Counted from the first letter of the stretch, positions 18,729-27,977 are shown. The stretch is 64,000 nucleotides of DNA from Bacteroidota bacterium (GCA_023251755.1 JAHEYF010000007.1:1-64000), one strand, 5' to 3'. Numbers and translations are program-made. Notes: generated from the letters alone by a model not told the origin.

Positions 18729-20015
18729 ATGAAATTACTACATAAAAACATTGCGGTAAATACCCTTGCTTCGATATTGATTATCGTTTCAAGTGGTTTT
18801 ATCACCTATAGTTTTGTAAAAAATCACTTCGAAAAAGAAGCAAAGGAACATTTACTCAATGAGAAAGAAAGCATTGAGTTTGCTTTGGACGACGGGGTTT
18901 CTCCAAAATTATTAGAGAACAATATCGGGGATAAAATATGGATTGAAGAAATCCCGCGTTTAAGCGGTAAAAAACCTTACTTTAAAATCATTGCCCAAAG
19001 CGAAAATGAAGAAGAAGAGGAAGAACAGGAGGAGGAGGGTACCATGAATGCACCTGCTATAGTTTTTGAATACAGGCTTGCAGATAAATTCTATAAAATT
19101 ACCCTGATTAAATTATTTGATGAGGATGAAAAATTAGTTAAAGACATTGTTTACGCCATCAGTATCTCTTCCCTGTTGATGGTATTGATTTTAGTTGTTG
19201 TCAATATATTTATATACAAAAAATTATGGGGCCCGTTTTATAAGGCTTTACAGGCACTTAAAGAATTTAACGTGTCCAAGCAACACCCTATTCATTTACC
19301 GGCCATTGATACAAAGGAATTTGATGATTTAAACCGGTCGCTTACCACTATGACAGAAAAAAGTGTACACGATTATATTGCCCTGAAAGAATTTACTGAA
19401 AATGCCTCCCACGAAATTCAAACCCCGCTGGCAATAATAAGTTCTAAAATTGAAATGTGTTTACAGGACAAGGGTTTAAACGCTGAACAGGCCAAACTTT
19501 TAATGGAAGCCAACCATGCTGTCAACACTTTGTTTACACTGAACAAGGCTTTGGTTTTACTCACCAAACTCGAAAACAACCAGTTTGAACAATCCTCGCA
19601 GGTAAATGTGGCGGATAAAATTATAAGCCGCATCAACCTGTTTGAAGATTTTATACAAGGGAAAGAAATAGATGTAAATTATAAAATAGATGAAAGTGTT
19701 CATTTAAGCATGGACCCCAATATTGCGAAAGTACTTTTTGACAACCTGATTAAAAATGCGGTTAAACACAATGTACAAAACGGGAAGATCAATATTGAGG
19801 TGACTAAAGAACGAATAAAAATAGCCAATACCGGTAAACCTCCAAAAGACAATAGTGATAAGCGCTTCGAACGTTTTTACAAAGCCGGAAGCGAAGACTC
19901 ATTGGGCCTTGGACTCGCCATTGTAAAAAAGATCTGCGAAATAAACCGCTTAAAAATTGATTATAATTATAACGAAGGCTGGCACAGCTTTACTATAGTG
20001 TTTAGTTCTCAGTAG
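18729..20015 (+). CDS. Membrane sensor histidine kinase
   Basis: 428 residues, partner of the preceding regulator. TM1 (about 8-30) and TM2 (about 140-163) enclose a periplasmic sensor of about 105 residues, which holds a strikingly acidic tract, EEEEEEQEEEG (94-104). The cytoplasmic part has an H-box FTENASHEIQTPLAII with His228, an N-box NLIKNAVKHN, and a G-box SLGLGLAIVKKICE. The acidic loop could bind divalent or toxic cations, as in PhoQ-type sensors; this is inference only. Translation is probably coupled (stop and start abut). Confidence 0.92.
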   Translation: MKLLHKNIAVNTLASILIIVSSGFITYSFVKNHFEKEAKEHLLNEKESIEFALDDGVSPKLLENNIGDKIWIEEIPRLSGKKPYFKIIAQSENEEEEEEQEEEGTMNAPAIVFEYRLADKFYKITLIKLFDEDEKLVKDIVYAISISSLLMVLILVVVNIFIYKKLWGPFYKALQALKEFNVSKQHPIHLPAIDTKEFDDLNRSLTTMTEKSVHDYIALKEFTENASHEIQTPLAIISSKIEMCLQDKGLNAEQAKLLMEANHAVNTLFTLNKALVLLTKLENNQFEQSSQVNVADKIISRINLFEDFIQGKEIDVNYKIDESVHLSMDPNIAKVLFDNLIKNAVKHNVQNGKINIEVTKERIKIANTGKPPKDNSDKRFERFYKAGSEDSLGLGLAIVKKICEINRLKIDYNYNEGWHSFTIVFSSQ

Positions 20016-20019
20016 CTTA

Positions 20020-20089
20020 TTCGTTCATCAGTTCATTCGTTCGTGAGGAAAGAACGGATAAACGAATAAACTTTTGAACGTTAATAAAA
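20020..20089. terminator. Heptamer palindrome between convergent genes
   Basis: Left arm TTATTCGTTCATCAGTTCAT plus TCGTTC, loop around 20044, right arm GAACGGATAAACGAATAAAC. It lies between the convergent kinase and GAPDH genes, 4 bases from one stop and touching the other, so it could end both transcripts. Confidence 0.5.
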
Positions 20090-21556
20090 CTAATAATAAA
20101 CCGCTCTCCTCACTTCCGCTAACTGCTTAGCGAAACGTATAACCTGGCGGGTATACCCATATTCGTTATCATACCAAACGTACAATACGATATTCCTTTT
20201 ATCGGGCGATACAATGGTGGCATTGCTATCGAATACCGATGGGCAGGGGTTACCAATTACATCGGTTGATACCAGCTCATTAGAAAAAGCATATTGAATC
20301 TGCTCCACCAGGTTACCCTGTAGGGCATATTTTTTCATAATTTCATTCACCTCTTCTTTGGTCACTTCTTTGTTAATAGAAATATTTAAAATCGCCAGCG
20401 ATACATTGGGGGTTGGTACACGAACCGAATTGGCCGTAAACTTACCCGATAACTGCGGCAATACTTTCTTTAAAGCACTTTCGGCACCAGTTTCGGTAAT
20501 TACCATGTTTAAGGCTGCCGAACGTCCACGACGGTATTTTTTATGGTAATTGTCCAGCAGGTTTTGATCGTTGGTATAGGAATGAACCGTTTCAATATGG
20601 CCGCGTTGCACGCCAAATTCTTTTTCTACCACATATAAAATCGGCATGATTGCGTTGGTGGTACAGGATGCGGCAGAAAATATAGTTTCATTTTTAAGAT
20701 CAATGGTATCCTGGTTTACCCCGTACACTACATTGGGAACATCTTTAGCAGGCGCTGTTAACAATACTTTTGAAATGCCAGTTGATTTTAAGTGGCGGCT
20801 CAGTTCTGCTCTGTCGCGATAAACACCGGTGTTGTCAATCAACAAAGCATCGTTGATCCCGTATTTGGTGTAATCAATATCATCCGGATTCTTCGCGTCA
20901 ATCATGTGTACGGTGTGCCCGTTAATGATCAGCGCTTTTTGAGCCAGGTCCTCAATTACAGTTCCGGGGAAAGGACCATGCACTGAATCTGTTCTCAACA
21001 GGTCGGCTCTTTTTACAATTTCTTCATCGCTGTTGCCACGGGTAACAATGGCTTTTAAACGCAGTTGTTCGCCTTTACCTGCCTGGGCAATAATTTCGCG
21101 GGCAGCCAAACGGCCTATACGTCCAAAACCGAACAACACCACATCTTTTGGGGCAATGCTGTGTTCTTTTCCTAAAAAATCCTTTAGTTTAATTTCGATA
21201 AAATCAGCAGCCGATTTAAAATTACTTTGTTCCTGGTGCCATTCGTAGGCTAATTTACCAATATCAATTTTCGAAGGGCAAATCGCAGCCTTGTATATTT
21301 CGTTGGCCAATAACACAGAGTTTTGAACGGTGATAGGTTTTTTAACAATGTCTTTGGCATACATGTGTAAATTCATAATCTCACTTGCGCTTCTGTCTAC
21401 AAGCTGATTACGGAACAACACCAATTCTATTGATTTTTCAAACCATAATTTTCCAACAGCACTAATCAGGCCTATCGCAGCTTTTTCCTGCTCAATCCAA
21501 TCGTTTAATTGTTCCTGATAACCTCCGTTCACTTTCTCTAATGTTTCTAAGCTCAT
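20090..21556 (-). CDS. gap: Glyceraldehyde-3-phosphate dehydrogenase, long form
   Basis: About 488 residues from the preferred ATG at 21556 (an upstream ATG at 21598 adds 14 AT-rich-coded residues, numbered here). The NAD-binding Rossmann motif GFGRIG lies at 157-162, the catalytic Cys312 is in SAASCTTNAIMP and His339 in ETVHSYT. Compared with the usual 330-340-residue enzyme there is an extra N-terminal helical domain of about 140 residues (SLETLEKVNGGYQEQLNDW...). This long form is known from Bacteroidota and some other bacteria. The reaction is oxidative phosphorylation of glyceraldehyde 3-phosphate in glycolysis or its reverse. The role of the extension is unknown. Confidence 0.93.
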   Translation of the reverse strand: MSLETLEKVNGGYQEQLNDWIEQEKAAIGLISAVGKLWFEKSIELVLFRNQLVDRSASEIMNLHMYAKDIVKKPITVQNSVLLANEIYKAAICPSKIDIGKLAYEWHQEQSNFKSAADFIEIKLKDFLGKEHSIAPKDVVLFGFGRIGRLAAREIIAQAGKGEQLRLKAIVTRGNSDEEIVKRADLLRTDSVHGPFPGTVIEDLAQKALIINGHTVHMIDAKNPDDIDYTKYGINDALLIDNTGVYRDRAELSRHLKSTGISKVLLTAPAKDVPNVVYGVNQDTIDLKNETIFSAASCTTNAIMPILYVVEKEFGVQRGHIETVHSYTNDQNLLDNYHKKYRRGRSAALNMVITETGAESALKKVLPQLSGKFTANSVRVPTPNVSLAILNISINKEVTKEEVNEIMKKYALQGNLVEQIQYAFSNELVSTDVIGNPCPSVFDSNATIVSPDKRNIVLYVWYDNEYGYTRQVIRFAKQLAEVRRAVYY

Positions 21557-21604
21557 GTTAAGTTTATGTTTTTTTATTGATAATTTTTCGGAATACAAAA
21601 ATAA

Positions 21605-21632
21605 AAAAAACCGCCCTATTGTGCGGTTTTTT
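21605..21632 (-). terminator. Rho-independent terminator of rpoD
   Basis: A 10-bp stem AAAAAACCGC / GCGGTTTTTT with an 8-base loop, directly 3' of rpoD and before the GAPDH start. The T-run on the minus strand makes it a textbook terminator; it is nearly symmetrical and could also work on the plus strand. Confidence 0.8.
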
Positions 21633-21650
21633 ATTGATTAATTTACAAAA

Positions 21651-22514
21651 TTAACCCAAGTATTGTTGCAATAGTTTACTGCGTGAACTATGGCGAAGGC
21701 GGCGAACCGCTTTTTCCTTGATCTGACGAACACGTTCGCGGGTTAAATCAAATTTTGCCCCGATCTCTTCCAGGGTCAAACCGTGATTGATACCGATACC
21801 AAAAAACAACTTCACCACATCGCGCTCGCGCTCAGTTAAGGTCGATAAAGCACGCTCTATTTCTTTTGATAAAGATTCGTTCATTAAAGAGCTGTCTGCA
21901 CGTGGCGAATCGTGGTTCACCAAAACATCCATCAATGTACTTTCCTCTCCGTTGGCAAAGGGGGCGTCCATAGATACATGGCGGCCTGATACTTTCATAG
22001 TATCTGCAATTTTATCCTGCGGAAGATCCAATATAGCAGCCAATTCTTCGGCACTTGGCTCACGCTCAAATTCCTGTTCAAGTTTAGAATAAGCTTTGTT
22101 TATTTTATTTAAGGAGCCTACCTGGTTTAAAGGTAAACGCACAATACGCGATTGTTCGGCCAAAGCCTGGAGAATACTTTGACGAATCCACCACACAGCA
22201 TAAGAAATGAATTTAAACCCGCGGGTTTCATCAAAACGTTTGGCCGCTTTAATTAATCCAAGGTTTCCTTCATTAATAAGATCCGGTAGGCTTAAACCCT
22301 GGTTTTGGTATTGTTTTGCAACCGAAACAACAAAACGAAGGTTGGAGCGGGTTAATTTTTCAAGCGCCCTTTGGTCCCCATCCCGGATTTTTTTAGCCAA
22401 TTGTACCTCTTCATCAGCAGTAATCAGCTCTTCCCTCCCTATTTCCTGTAAATACTTGTCTAAAGATGCGCTTTCGCGGTTGGTAATTGACTTGGTTATT
22501 TTTAGTTGTCTCAT
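21651..22514 (-). CDS. rpoD: Primary sigma factor RpoD/SigA
   Basis: 287 residues, the short primary sigma of Bacteroidota lacking region 1.1. Region 1.2 starts [14 protein letters not shown]. Region 2 has [27 protein letters not shown] and [15 protein letters not shown], the core-binding and -10 recognition helices. Region 4 ends with [29 protein letters not shown]. It directs RNA polymerase to housekeeping promoters; the TTTG/TAnnTTTG motifs called in this window are those expected for this sigma. It has its own promoter (22544-22574) and terminator, so is monocistronic. Confidence 0.97.
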   Translation of the reverse strand: MRQLKITKSITNRESASLDKYLQEIGREELITADEEVQLAKKIRDGDQRALEKLTRSNLRFVVSVAKQYQNQGLSLPDLINEGNLGLIKAAKRFDETRGFKFISYAVWWIRQSILQALAEQSRIVRLPLNQVGSLNKINKAYSKLEQEFEREPSAEELAAILDLPQDKIADTMKVSGRHVSMDAPFANGEESTLMDVLVNHDSPRADSSLMNESLSKEIERALSTLTERERDVVKLFFGIGINHGLTLEEIGAKFDLTRERVRQIKEKAVRRLRHSSRSKLLQQYLG

Positions 22515-22543
22515 GTTATAGTTTTCGTCCTCAAAATTGAGCG

Positions 22544-22574
22544 CAAATGTATTTTAAACAAATGTTAATTCAAA
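22544..22574 (-). promoter_or_regulatory. rpoD promoter
   Basis: On the minus strand TTTG (22571-22574), 19 bases, then TACATTTG (22544-22551), a full match to the Bacteroidota sigma-70 consensus. A start site near 22537 would give a leader of about 23 bases to the ATG at 22514. Confidence 0.7.
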
Positions 22575-22587
22575 ATAAAGTTATCAT

Positions 22588-22678
22588 TAGTTCATTGGTT
22601 TACCCGTTTTTTTGTTCATTCGTTCGTTTAGTCCCCGAACGAATGAACTATTAAACGTTTGAACGAATAAACGATCAA
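22588..22678. terminator. Heptamer palindrome 3' of the HtrA gene
   Basis: AGTTCATTGG and TTGTTCATTCGTTCGTTTAG face GAACGAATGAACTATTAAAC and GAACGAATAAACG around a loop near 22635. It begins at the base after the HtrA stop, the same placement as the other members of this family. Confidence 0.5.
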
Positions 22679-24133
22679 CTACATCCCAAATCCATAATAA
22701 GCCCTTATTCCATTCGGGTAAACCCCTTCAATCAATACGCCTCCGGTCTTTTCTTTTAAAATCGACTCAACATCTTCAATACCAGTTATTTTCTTCTTAT
22801 CAATTGAAGTTATAATAAAGCCTGGTTTTATGCCTGCAGAGGCCAACTTACCATTCTCCAATTTACTAATTTTAAGCCCATTTTGAATACCTAACTTTCT
22901 CATGTCCTCTTTACTAAGCGATTCAAAACTGGCTCCTAAGGAAGTCATAGAAAGGGTTTCCTTTTGTTCTTTTTTTATTATTCCCAGGTTACCGTCTTTA
23001 TTTTTTAAGATAACGGGAATAATCACCTCTTTTTCATTCCGTACAACACTTACATTCACTTTGTCCCCGGGGCGGTATTTCCCTATTTGTTCCTGCAACT
23101 CAGCAACGTTTCTTATTGCATTGCCTTCTATTTTAGTAAGCACATCACCTATTTTTACCCCGGCGTCTTCCCCGGCACCGCCATCAGTTAATCCATTGAC
23201 GTAAACTCCATTCAGGTTTTTTATACTTTTTTCTTCTGCAAACTTCGCATCAATATCACGTATACTCACACCAATGAAGGCTCGCTGCACGGTTCCAAAT
23301 TCCACTAAATCAGCCACCACTTTTTTAACGATATTCACCGGAATAGCAAAGGAATAACCACTATAGGAACCTGTTTGAGAAGCGATGGCTGCATTAATTC
23401 CAATCATTTCTCCATTAATATTCACCAATGCCCCCCCACTGTTTCCGGGATTTACAGCAGCATCGGTCTGAATAAACGATTCAATGGGAAACATGCCGTG
23501 ATCGGGGTCGTTTTCAAGGATATTGATATTACGGCCTTTGGCGGAAATAATACCCGCTGTAACAGTAGAAGTCAGGTTAAAGGGATTTCCAACCGCCAGC
23601 GCCCACTCTCCTATTTTCACATTGTCGGAGTTGGCGTATACCATAAAGGGAAGGTCTTTTTCTTTGATCTTCACTAAAGCCAGGTCAGTCTGCGGATCGG
23701 CACCTACAACTTCGGCCTGGTAAGAACGTTTGTCGTTTAAAATTACCTCGATCTTATCTGCCCCGTGAATAACATGGTTGTTGGTAACAATATACCCGTC
23801 TTTTGAAATGATAACCCCCGAGCCACTGCCCTGTTGTACCCTGTTTTGATTGGGGGTTCCATAAAAAAACTGATGGAAAGGGTCGTAAGAAAGGTTGCTG
23901 TATTGATTTTCGATAGTTGTTTTGATGTGTACCACTGAATTAACCGATTGTTCGGCGGCCTGTGTAAAATCAACACCTGTTAAAGGGCCGGTGCTGGAGG
24001 TAAATTTTACGGGTATGTGTTGCGAGGCTGAAATCACTTCCTTAGGTGAATTAGTATAGATTTGTTTTTCAATAAACATTGCAGAAGCGCCTCCTATAGC
24101 TGCAATTAAAACGGTTGAAAGTATTTTTTTCAT
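22679..24133 (-). CDS. degP: HtrA/DegP-type periplasmic serine protease
   Basis: 484 residues. A signal anchor at the N-terminus is followed by the trypsin-like domain with triad His120 (TNNHVIHGA), Asp150 (DPQTDLALVK) and Ser232 (NPGNSGGAL). Two PDZ domains follow (about 265-365 and 385-484), the second ending in a shortened C-terminus. DegP proteases degrade or chaperone misfolded envelope proteins. A minus-strand TATTTTTG (24168-24175) about 35 bases upstream may be the -7 box. The gene is monocistronic, between rpoD and a divergent unknown gene. Confidence 0.95.
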   Translation of the reverse strand: MKKILSTVLIAAIGGASAMFIEKQIYTNSPKEVISASQHIPVKFTSSTGPLTGVDFTQAAEQSVNSVVHIKTTIENQYSNLSYDPFHQFFYGTPNQNRVQQGSGSGVIISKDGYIVTNNHVIHGADKIEVILNDKRSYQAEVVGADPQTDLALVKIKEKDLPFMVYANSDNVKIGEWALAVGNPFNLTSTVTAGIISAKGRNINILENDPDHGMFPIESFIQTDAAVNPGNSGGALVNINGEMIGINAAIASQTGSYSGYSFAIPVNIVKKVVADLVEFGTVQRAFIGVSIRDIDAKFAEEKSIKNLNGVYVNGLTDGGAGEDAGVKIGDVLTKIEGNAIRNVAELQEQIGKYRPGDKVNVSVVRNEKEVIIPVILKNKDGNLGIIKKEQKETLSMTSLGASFESLSKEDMRKLGIQNGLKISKLENGKLASAGIKPGFIITSIDKKKITGIEDVESILKEKTGGVLIEGVYPNGIRAYYGFGM

Positions 24134-24236
24134 ACGTAGTTAATTTTAGAATTACGATTTTAAAACGCAAAAATATTGCCCTTGTTTCATAGGCCCTTCT
24201 TTTTTAACATTGATTAACAGCAAATGCAAAAATACG

Positions 24237-24244
24237 TATCTTTG
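24237..24244 (+). promoter_or_regulatory. -7 box of the unknown membrane-anchored gene
   Basis: TATCTTTG matches TAnnTTTG, 25 bases before the ATG at 24270. The upstream TTG at 24210-24212 is 24 bases away, longer than usual, so only the -7 element is supported. Confidence 0.45.
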
Positions 24245-24269
24245 AGATGGAAAACCTGACAAAATTTCA

Positions 24270-24950
24270 ATGTTTCGATTCGGACAAAAGTTACAAATTT
24301 TCATCTTTGGCCTCACTGTGGGTTTGCTTATCGGAGGCCTTATTTTTATTTTTAAATTAGACGATTATTTTGCCAAATTTAGTTTTAGCGATTCCAAAAA
24401 CAAAGGCATTGTAGTTGAAGAAGTTGTTGGAGCTGAAACCCAACAGGCAAATTCAGAGGAAAACAACAAGCAGGTCAAAAAAGTTAACAAGGCAAAAGCA
24501 GCAACAACCACAGACTCAAGCAATGCAAGCCCTGCAACGAATGATATTCTTTCAGCTGCTCCGACTGATTCCGAAGAAAATATCAATGTCTTAAAAGAAG
24601 AACTGGTTGGTGTGAAAAACATTGTGGTGAAAGACCTTGACAATTCCCGGCCCTACAAAAACAGCAGCGATTCTTTGTTATCCGTCATGAGTGGCATCAA
24701 CGAACCTAAAAAAAATGATTTTTTTATGATTGAGTTTTGGAAAACACCACTCAATTCAAAGGGATACAAGATGAGCCGCAACCGTGTACTGATTTATGGA
24801 TTGCCTGAAAAGGCAGATGTTTCCATGGTTAAAATGGATGATAATTATTATTTAAAAAACAATTCTGCCATATACAAGTTAAACTATTCTACAGAGTTTA
24901 AGCCCATGGAGCGCATCACAGAAGGCCCTATCCTTGATAAATTCAATTAG
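24270..24950 (+). CDS. Membrane-anchored protein of unknown function
   Basis: 226 residues. One transmembrane helix (about 9-28, FIFGLTVGLLIGGLIFIF) is followed by a charged, Asn/Ala/Thr/Ser-rich linker (about 50-105) and a small folded C-terminal domain (about 150-226) with FFMIEFWKTPLNSKGYKMS and NRVLIYGLPEKADVSM. I do not recognise the family. The layout, short inside tail then long flexible linker then compact domain, suggests an inner-membrane-tethered periplasmic protein. It is divergent from degP and 152 bases upstream of dapF, from which heptamer repeats separate it, so functional linkage is unproven. Confidence 0.7.
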   Translation: MFRFGQKLQIFIFGLTVGLLIGGLIFIFKLDDYFAKFSFSDSKNKGIVVEEVVGAETQQANSEENNKQVKKVNKAKAATTTDSSNASPATNDILSAAPTDSEENINVLKEELVGVKNIVVKDLDNSRPYKNSSDSLLSVMSGINEPKKNDFFMIEFWKTPLNSKGYKMSRNRVLIYGLPEKADVSMVKMDDNYYLKNNSAIYKLNYSTEFKPMERITEGPILDKFN

Positions 24951-25059
24951 GAACGATCTGAGAGATTTCATTTTTTGAATAATGCTTGTAAAATTAAAAT
25001 AATATCAATGTTTGTTTCACTCAAATTCGGAACCAAAAAGGACTTATTCGTAAGCGGGA

Positions 25060-25102
25060 TCAGCCTTTTGGCTTTTGGCTTTTTACTTTTGGCTTTTTAC
25101 TA
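25060..25102. repeat. Heptamer array directly upstream of dapF
   Basis: CTTTTGG, CTTTTGG, CTTTTTA, CTTTTGG, CTTTTTA, CTAATGA and CTTATCA follow in perfect 7-base register; the CTAATGA word contains the dapF ATG. This is the clearest display of the 7-base period for this word family. Confidence 0.65.
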
Positions 25103-25885
25103 ATGACTTATCACTTTTACAAATACCAGGGAACAGGTAACGATTTTATTTTATTGGATAACCGTAAAAATACCATTCACCTTAATCGGGAACAAGTTGC
25201 TTTGTTGTGCCACCGTCGTTTTGGCATTGGTGCAGATGGATTGATGCTGCTTGAATTGCAGGAAGGATTCGATTTTAAAATGGTGTATTTTAATTCGGAT
25301 GGCAATGAAAGCAGCATGTGTGGCAATGGAGGAAGGTGCATTACCGCTTTTGCAAAAAAACTTGGGCTTATCAATAACAAAGCAAAATTTATTGCCACTG
25401 ATGGGGAACATTTTGCTACTCTTGAAGATGAGCTCGTTCGCCTGAAAATGAATGATGTAAATACCATTGAAGAGAATACCGGTTTCTTTTTTTTAAACAC
25501 CGGCTCTCCGCATTATGTAAAATTTGTGAAAGATATTGAATACTTCCCTGTTGTTGAAGAAGGAAAAAAAGTGCGTTACAGTGAACGCTTTAAAAAAGAA
25601 GGCACCAATGTGAATTTTATAGAAAATACAAGTGATGCTTTGTTTGTGAGGACTTATGAGCGTGGTGTGGAAGATGAAACCTATTCCTGCGGTACCGGAG
25701 TTACAGCTGCCGCATTGGTTGCGGCTATTAGCGGTAAATCCACCAGCAGCAATTCCTGCGCCATACAAACCCTTGGTGGAAGACTCAGGGTCAATTTTAA
25801 TCGTATTTCGCCCCGTCATTTTACGGATATATGGCTCGAAGGTCCAGCTACATTCGTATTTGAAGGGGATACTTTACTAAACTGA
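25103..25885 (+). CDS. dapF: Diaminopimelate epimerase
   Basis: 260 residues, the full family length. The two catalytic cysteines are present: Cys73 in SSMCGNGGRC and Cys196 in ETYSCGTGVTAAA. The N-terminus YKYQGTGNDFILLDNR and the second-half GSPHYVKFV are diagnostic. DapF interconverts LL- and meso-diaminopimelate, the last step before decarboxylation to lysine, and supplies the cross-linking residue of peptidoglycan. Cytoplasmic. The start codon lies inside a heptamer word (CTAATGA). Confidence 0.96.
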   Translation: MTYHFYKYQGTGNDFILLDNRKNTIHLNREQVALLCHRRFGIGADGLMLLELQEGFDFKMVYFNSDGNESSMCGNGGRCITAFAKKLGLINNKAKFIATDGEHFATLEDELVRLKMNDVNTIEENTGFFFLNTGSPHYVKFVKDIEYFPVVEEGKKVRYSERFKKEGTNVNFIENTSDALFVRTYERGVEDETYSCGTGVTAAALVAAISGKSTSSNSCAIQTLGGRLRVNFNRISPRHFTDIWLEGPATFVFEGDTLLN

Positions 25886-25932
25886 ACCGTAAAATATACT
25901 ATTTTTTGTTTTTTATCGTTTGTTTTAATTTT

Positions 25933-26817
25933 ATGAAACAATTACACTTATTATTTTTAGGGCTTATTTTAAGTATATGTGTTTACGCTCAGTCAGGGAA
26001 CAAAGTAAAAATTATACCAACCCACATTTCTTCCAAAATAAAACTCCTTATACCTGAAGGCGACCACTATATTTATGAAAGTTATTTTTATTTAAAAGGG
26101 GGTTATGGTTTGGTCAACAGTGATACACTTCTTTTTAAAAAAGGGAATACATTAAAAGGCAGGAAATTGACCTTAGATTTAAATCAAACGTATTTTGAAT
26201 ATGAGCCCTGCGACACTTTTATTAATTATTTAAGAAATTCAAGCCTGTATGAAAGAACCATCAGTGCCTTTGAAGATACTGCCCGGTCTTTAATTGGTTA
26301 TGACAACGAAGATTTTAATACTCAAAAATATATCAATGATAAAAATAAACCCTTATTTGAAGATGAAAAATTAAAATGTTTCCCTGAATACAAAAGGTTA
26401 AATGAGGTATGGTTTAATTATCAATTACACTATATTCACCATATTAAAGAGCTGAAAGAACAAAGATACCTGGAAATAATAAAAAGCGACACTGTTAGTA
26501 AAGGATATATTACCAACTTTCTGAATGATTTTGACAACTGTGATATTGATAAAAAAGCAATTATTGAATTAATCATTAAAAATACAAACGACTTCATTAA
26601 AATATGCCAAGAGCTATCGGGTAATGATTTTTTTGAGATGAATCTTAGGCTTTGTGATTTGCCAAATGATTCGGCTTTGCGAAAAGCAATTTTCTCATTA
26701 AAGAATTCGACATTAATAAGCCACACGAAGAAGAAACTTATTAAAACATTAAAAAAAAACCAATTTATTCAGATTCGCTTTCTTCCTTTTGACATAAAAA
26801 TTCCACGTTCTGTTTAA
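25933..26817 (+). CDS. Exported protein of unknown function
   Basis: About 294 residues from ATG 25933; an upstream start at 25906 would add nine hydrophobic residues. A signal peptide (MKQLHLLFLGLILSICVYAQ) is followed by a beta-type segment (about 25-95) and then a helical, charged region rich in Lys, Asp and Asn with scattered cysteines. No known motif is seen and no T9SS sorting domain is present, so it is probably periplasmic. It lies 47 bases after dapF in the same direction and could be co-transcribed. Confidence 0.65.
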   Translation: MKQLHLLFLGLILSICVYAQSGNKVKIIPTHISSKIKLLIPEGDHYIYESYFYLKGGYGLVNSDTLLFKKGNTLKGRKLTLDLNQTYFEYEPCDTFINYLRNSSLYERTISAFEDTARSLIGYDNEDFNTQKYINDKNKPLFEDEKLKCFPEYKRLNEVWFNYQLHYIHHIKELKEQRYLEIIKSDTVSKGYITNFLNDFDNCDIDKKAIIELIIKNTNDFIKICQELSGNDFFEMNLRLCDLPNDSALRKAIFSLKNSTLISHTKKKLIKTLKKNQFIQIRFLPFDIKIPRSV

Positions 26818-26836
26818 CTGAATTGCTCCTGATATT

Positions 26837-26866
26837 TTTGCAAGTCCTCATTAATCCATAGATTTG
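26837..26866 (+). promoter_or_regulatory. Promoter of the unknown/GNAT gene pair
   Basis: TTTG (26837-26840), 18 bases, TAGATTTG (26859-26866), a full consensus match. The start codon at 26875 is only 8 bases after the -7 box, so the mRNA would be leaderless or nearly so. Confidence 0.65.
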
Positions 26867-26874
26867 CATACTTA

Positions 26875-27450
26875 ATGGAACAAATAACAACAAATACAAA
26901 ATTTCACATTACAATAACACAGCAATTTAACGACAACAAATTGCTAAGAGGTATGTGGATTGTATTGATCAATGCCAAACGTATTCCACCTCACGTAGGG
27001 ATGATTTTCAATGGAAAATACAACTCATTAAATATTACTGGCCAGGAAATAGACATCAACGTATTAGCCCTTTTAAAACGTATCGAAGTCCAGAAAATAA
27101 AAGCTGTATTTATTAAATTAAAACCCCACCCGGTTTTTAGTTTGGATTATTTGTGCGAGCATTTTAAAATTCAGGTTAAAAAATACCCCAGGGTTGATAA
27201 TGGTTCTGCCACCTGCTTTACCCCGGTAAAAAATTTCTTTGTTGAAAATCATGCCCTTCTTGAATCCGATATAGAATATTTATACCACCTCTTCCCTCAA
27301 TTGTATGCACAGGAGGTAATTACCGAAAGTTTTACTGTAAATTGCGATGAACAGGATATTGATGAAGAAAATAAATTTTACCTGCCGGTATACACCAAAC
27401 AAAACATAGAAGATAAACTAAACCATATACACCGGGAATACCACATTTGA
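26875..27450 (+). CDS. Conserved-looking cytoplasmic protein, unknown function
   Basis: 191 residues with no signal peptide and no membrane segment; mixed alpha/beta. Visible stretches include RGMWIVLINAKRIPPHVGMI and KAVFIKLKPHPVFSLDYLCEHF, which look like a folded enzyme or adaptor, then an acidic C-terminal region. I cannot name the family. Its stop overlaps the next ATG (TGATG), so it is translationally coupled to the GNAT acetyltransferase and the two probably act together. Confidence 0.7.
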   Translation: MEQITTNTKFHITITQQFNDNKLLRGMWIVLINAKRIPPHVGMIFNGKYNSLNITGQEIDINVLALLKRIEVQKIKAVFIKLKPHPVFSLDYLCEHFKIQVKKYPRVDNGSATCFTPVKNFFVENHALLESDIEYLYHLFPQLYAQEVITESFTVNCDEQDIDEENKFYLPVYTKQNIEDKLNHIHREYHI

Positions 27451-27977
27451 TGCAGTTGCTAAAAGGAAATAAGGTAAGCCTGCGGGCACTTGAACAAAAC
27501 GATATTGATGTTTTATTCACCTGGGAAAACAATCCGAAAATATGGAAAGTAAGCAACACCCTTAGCCCCTATTCCCGTTTTGTGCTGGAACAATACCTTT
27601 TGTCGGCCAACCAGGATATATACACCACGCGGCAATTAAGACTGATTATTGAAGATATAAATACGCAACACGTTCCTGTAGGATGTATTGATTTATTTGA
27701 CTTTGATCCCCACCATTGCCGGGCCGGTATCGGGATAATGATTGATGAAAACCACCAGGGGAACGGATTTGCTTCGGAAGCACTGAGCCTGTTAATTAAA
27801 TACGTCTTCACTACTTTGTTACTTAAACAGGTGTATTGCAATGTGGGTGCGCAAAACGAGAAAAGCATTTTATTGTTCGAAAAACACGGCTTCCAAAAAG
27901 TAGGCTTAAAAAAACACTGGAACAGGGTTGGTAACAATGTATATGAAGATGAGTGGCTGATGCAGTTGATTAGCTGA
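27450..27977 (+). CDS. GNAT-family N-acetyltransferase (RimJ/RimL-like)
   Basis: 175 residues. The acetyl-CoA-binding core is visible as GIGIMIDENHQGNGFASEAL, followed by NEKSILLFEKHGFQKVG, the motif B region of RimJ/SpeG-like enzymes. The ATG at 27450 overlaps the previous stop; the TTG at 27447 is not needed. Substrate not predictable. The C-terminal codons TTG ATT AGC TGA are formed by the octamer repeat word GATTAGCTGATT that continues into the 3' region, so the last residues are repeat-derived. Confidence 0.87.
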   Translation: MQLLKGNKVSLRALEQNDIDVLFTWENNPKIWKVSNTLSPYSRFVLEQYLLSANQDIYTTRQLRLIIEDINTQHVPVGCIDLFDFDPHHCRAGIGIMIDENHQGNGFASEALSLLIKYVFTTLLLKQVYCNVGAQNEKSILLFEKHGFQKVGLKKHWNRVGNNVYEDEWLMQLIS

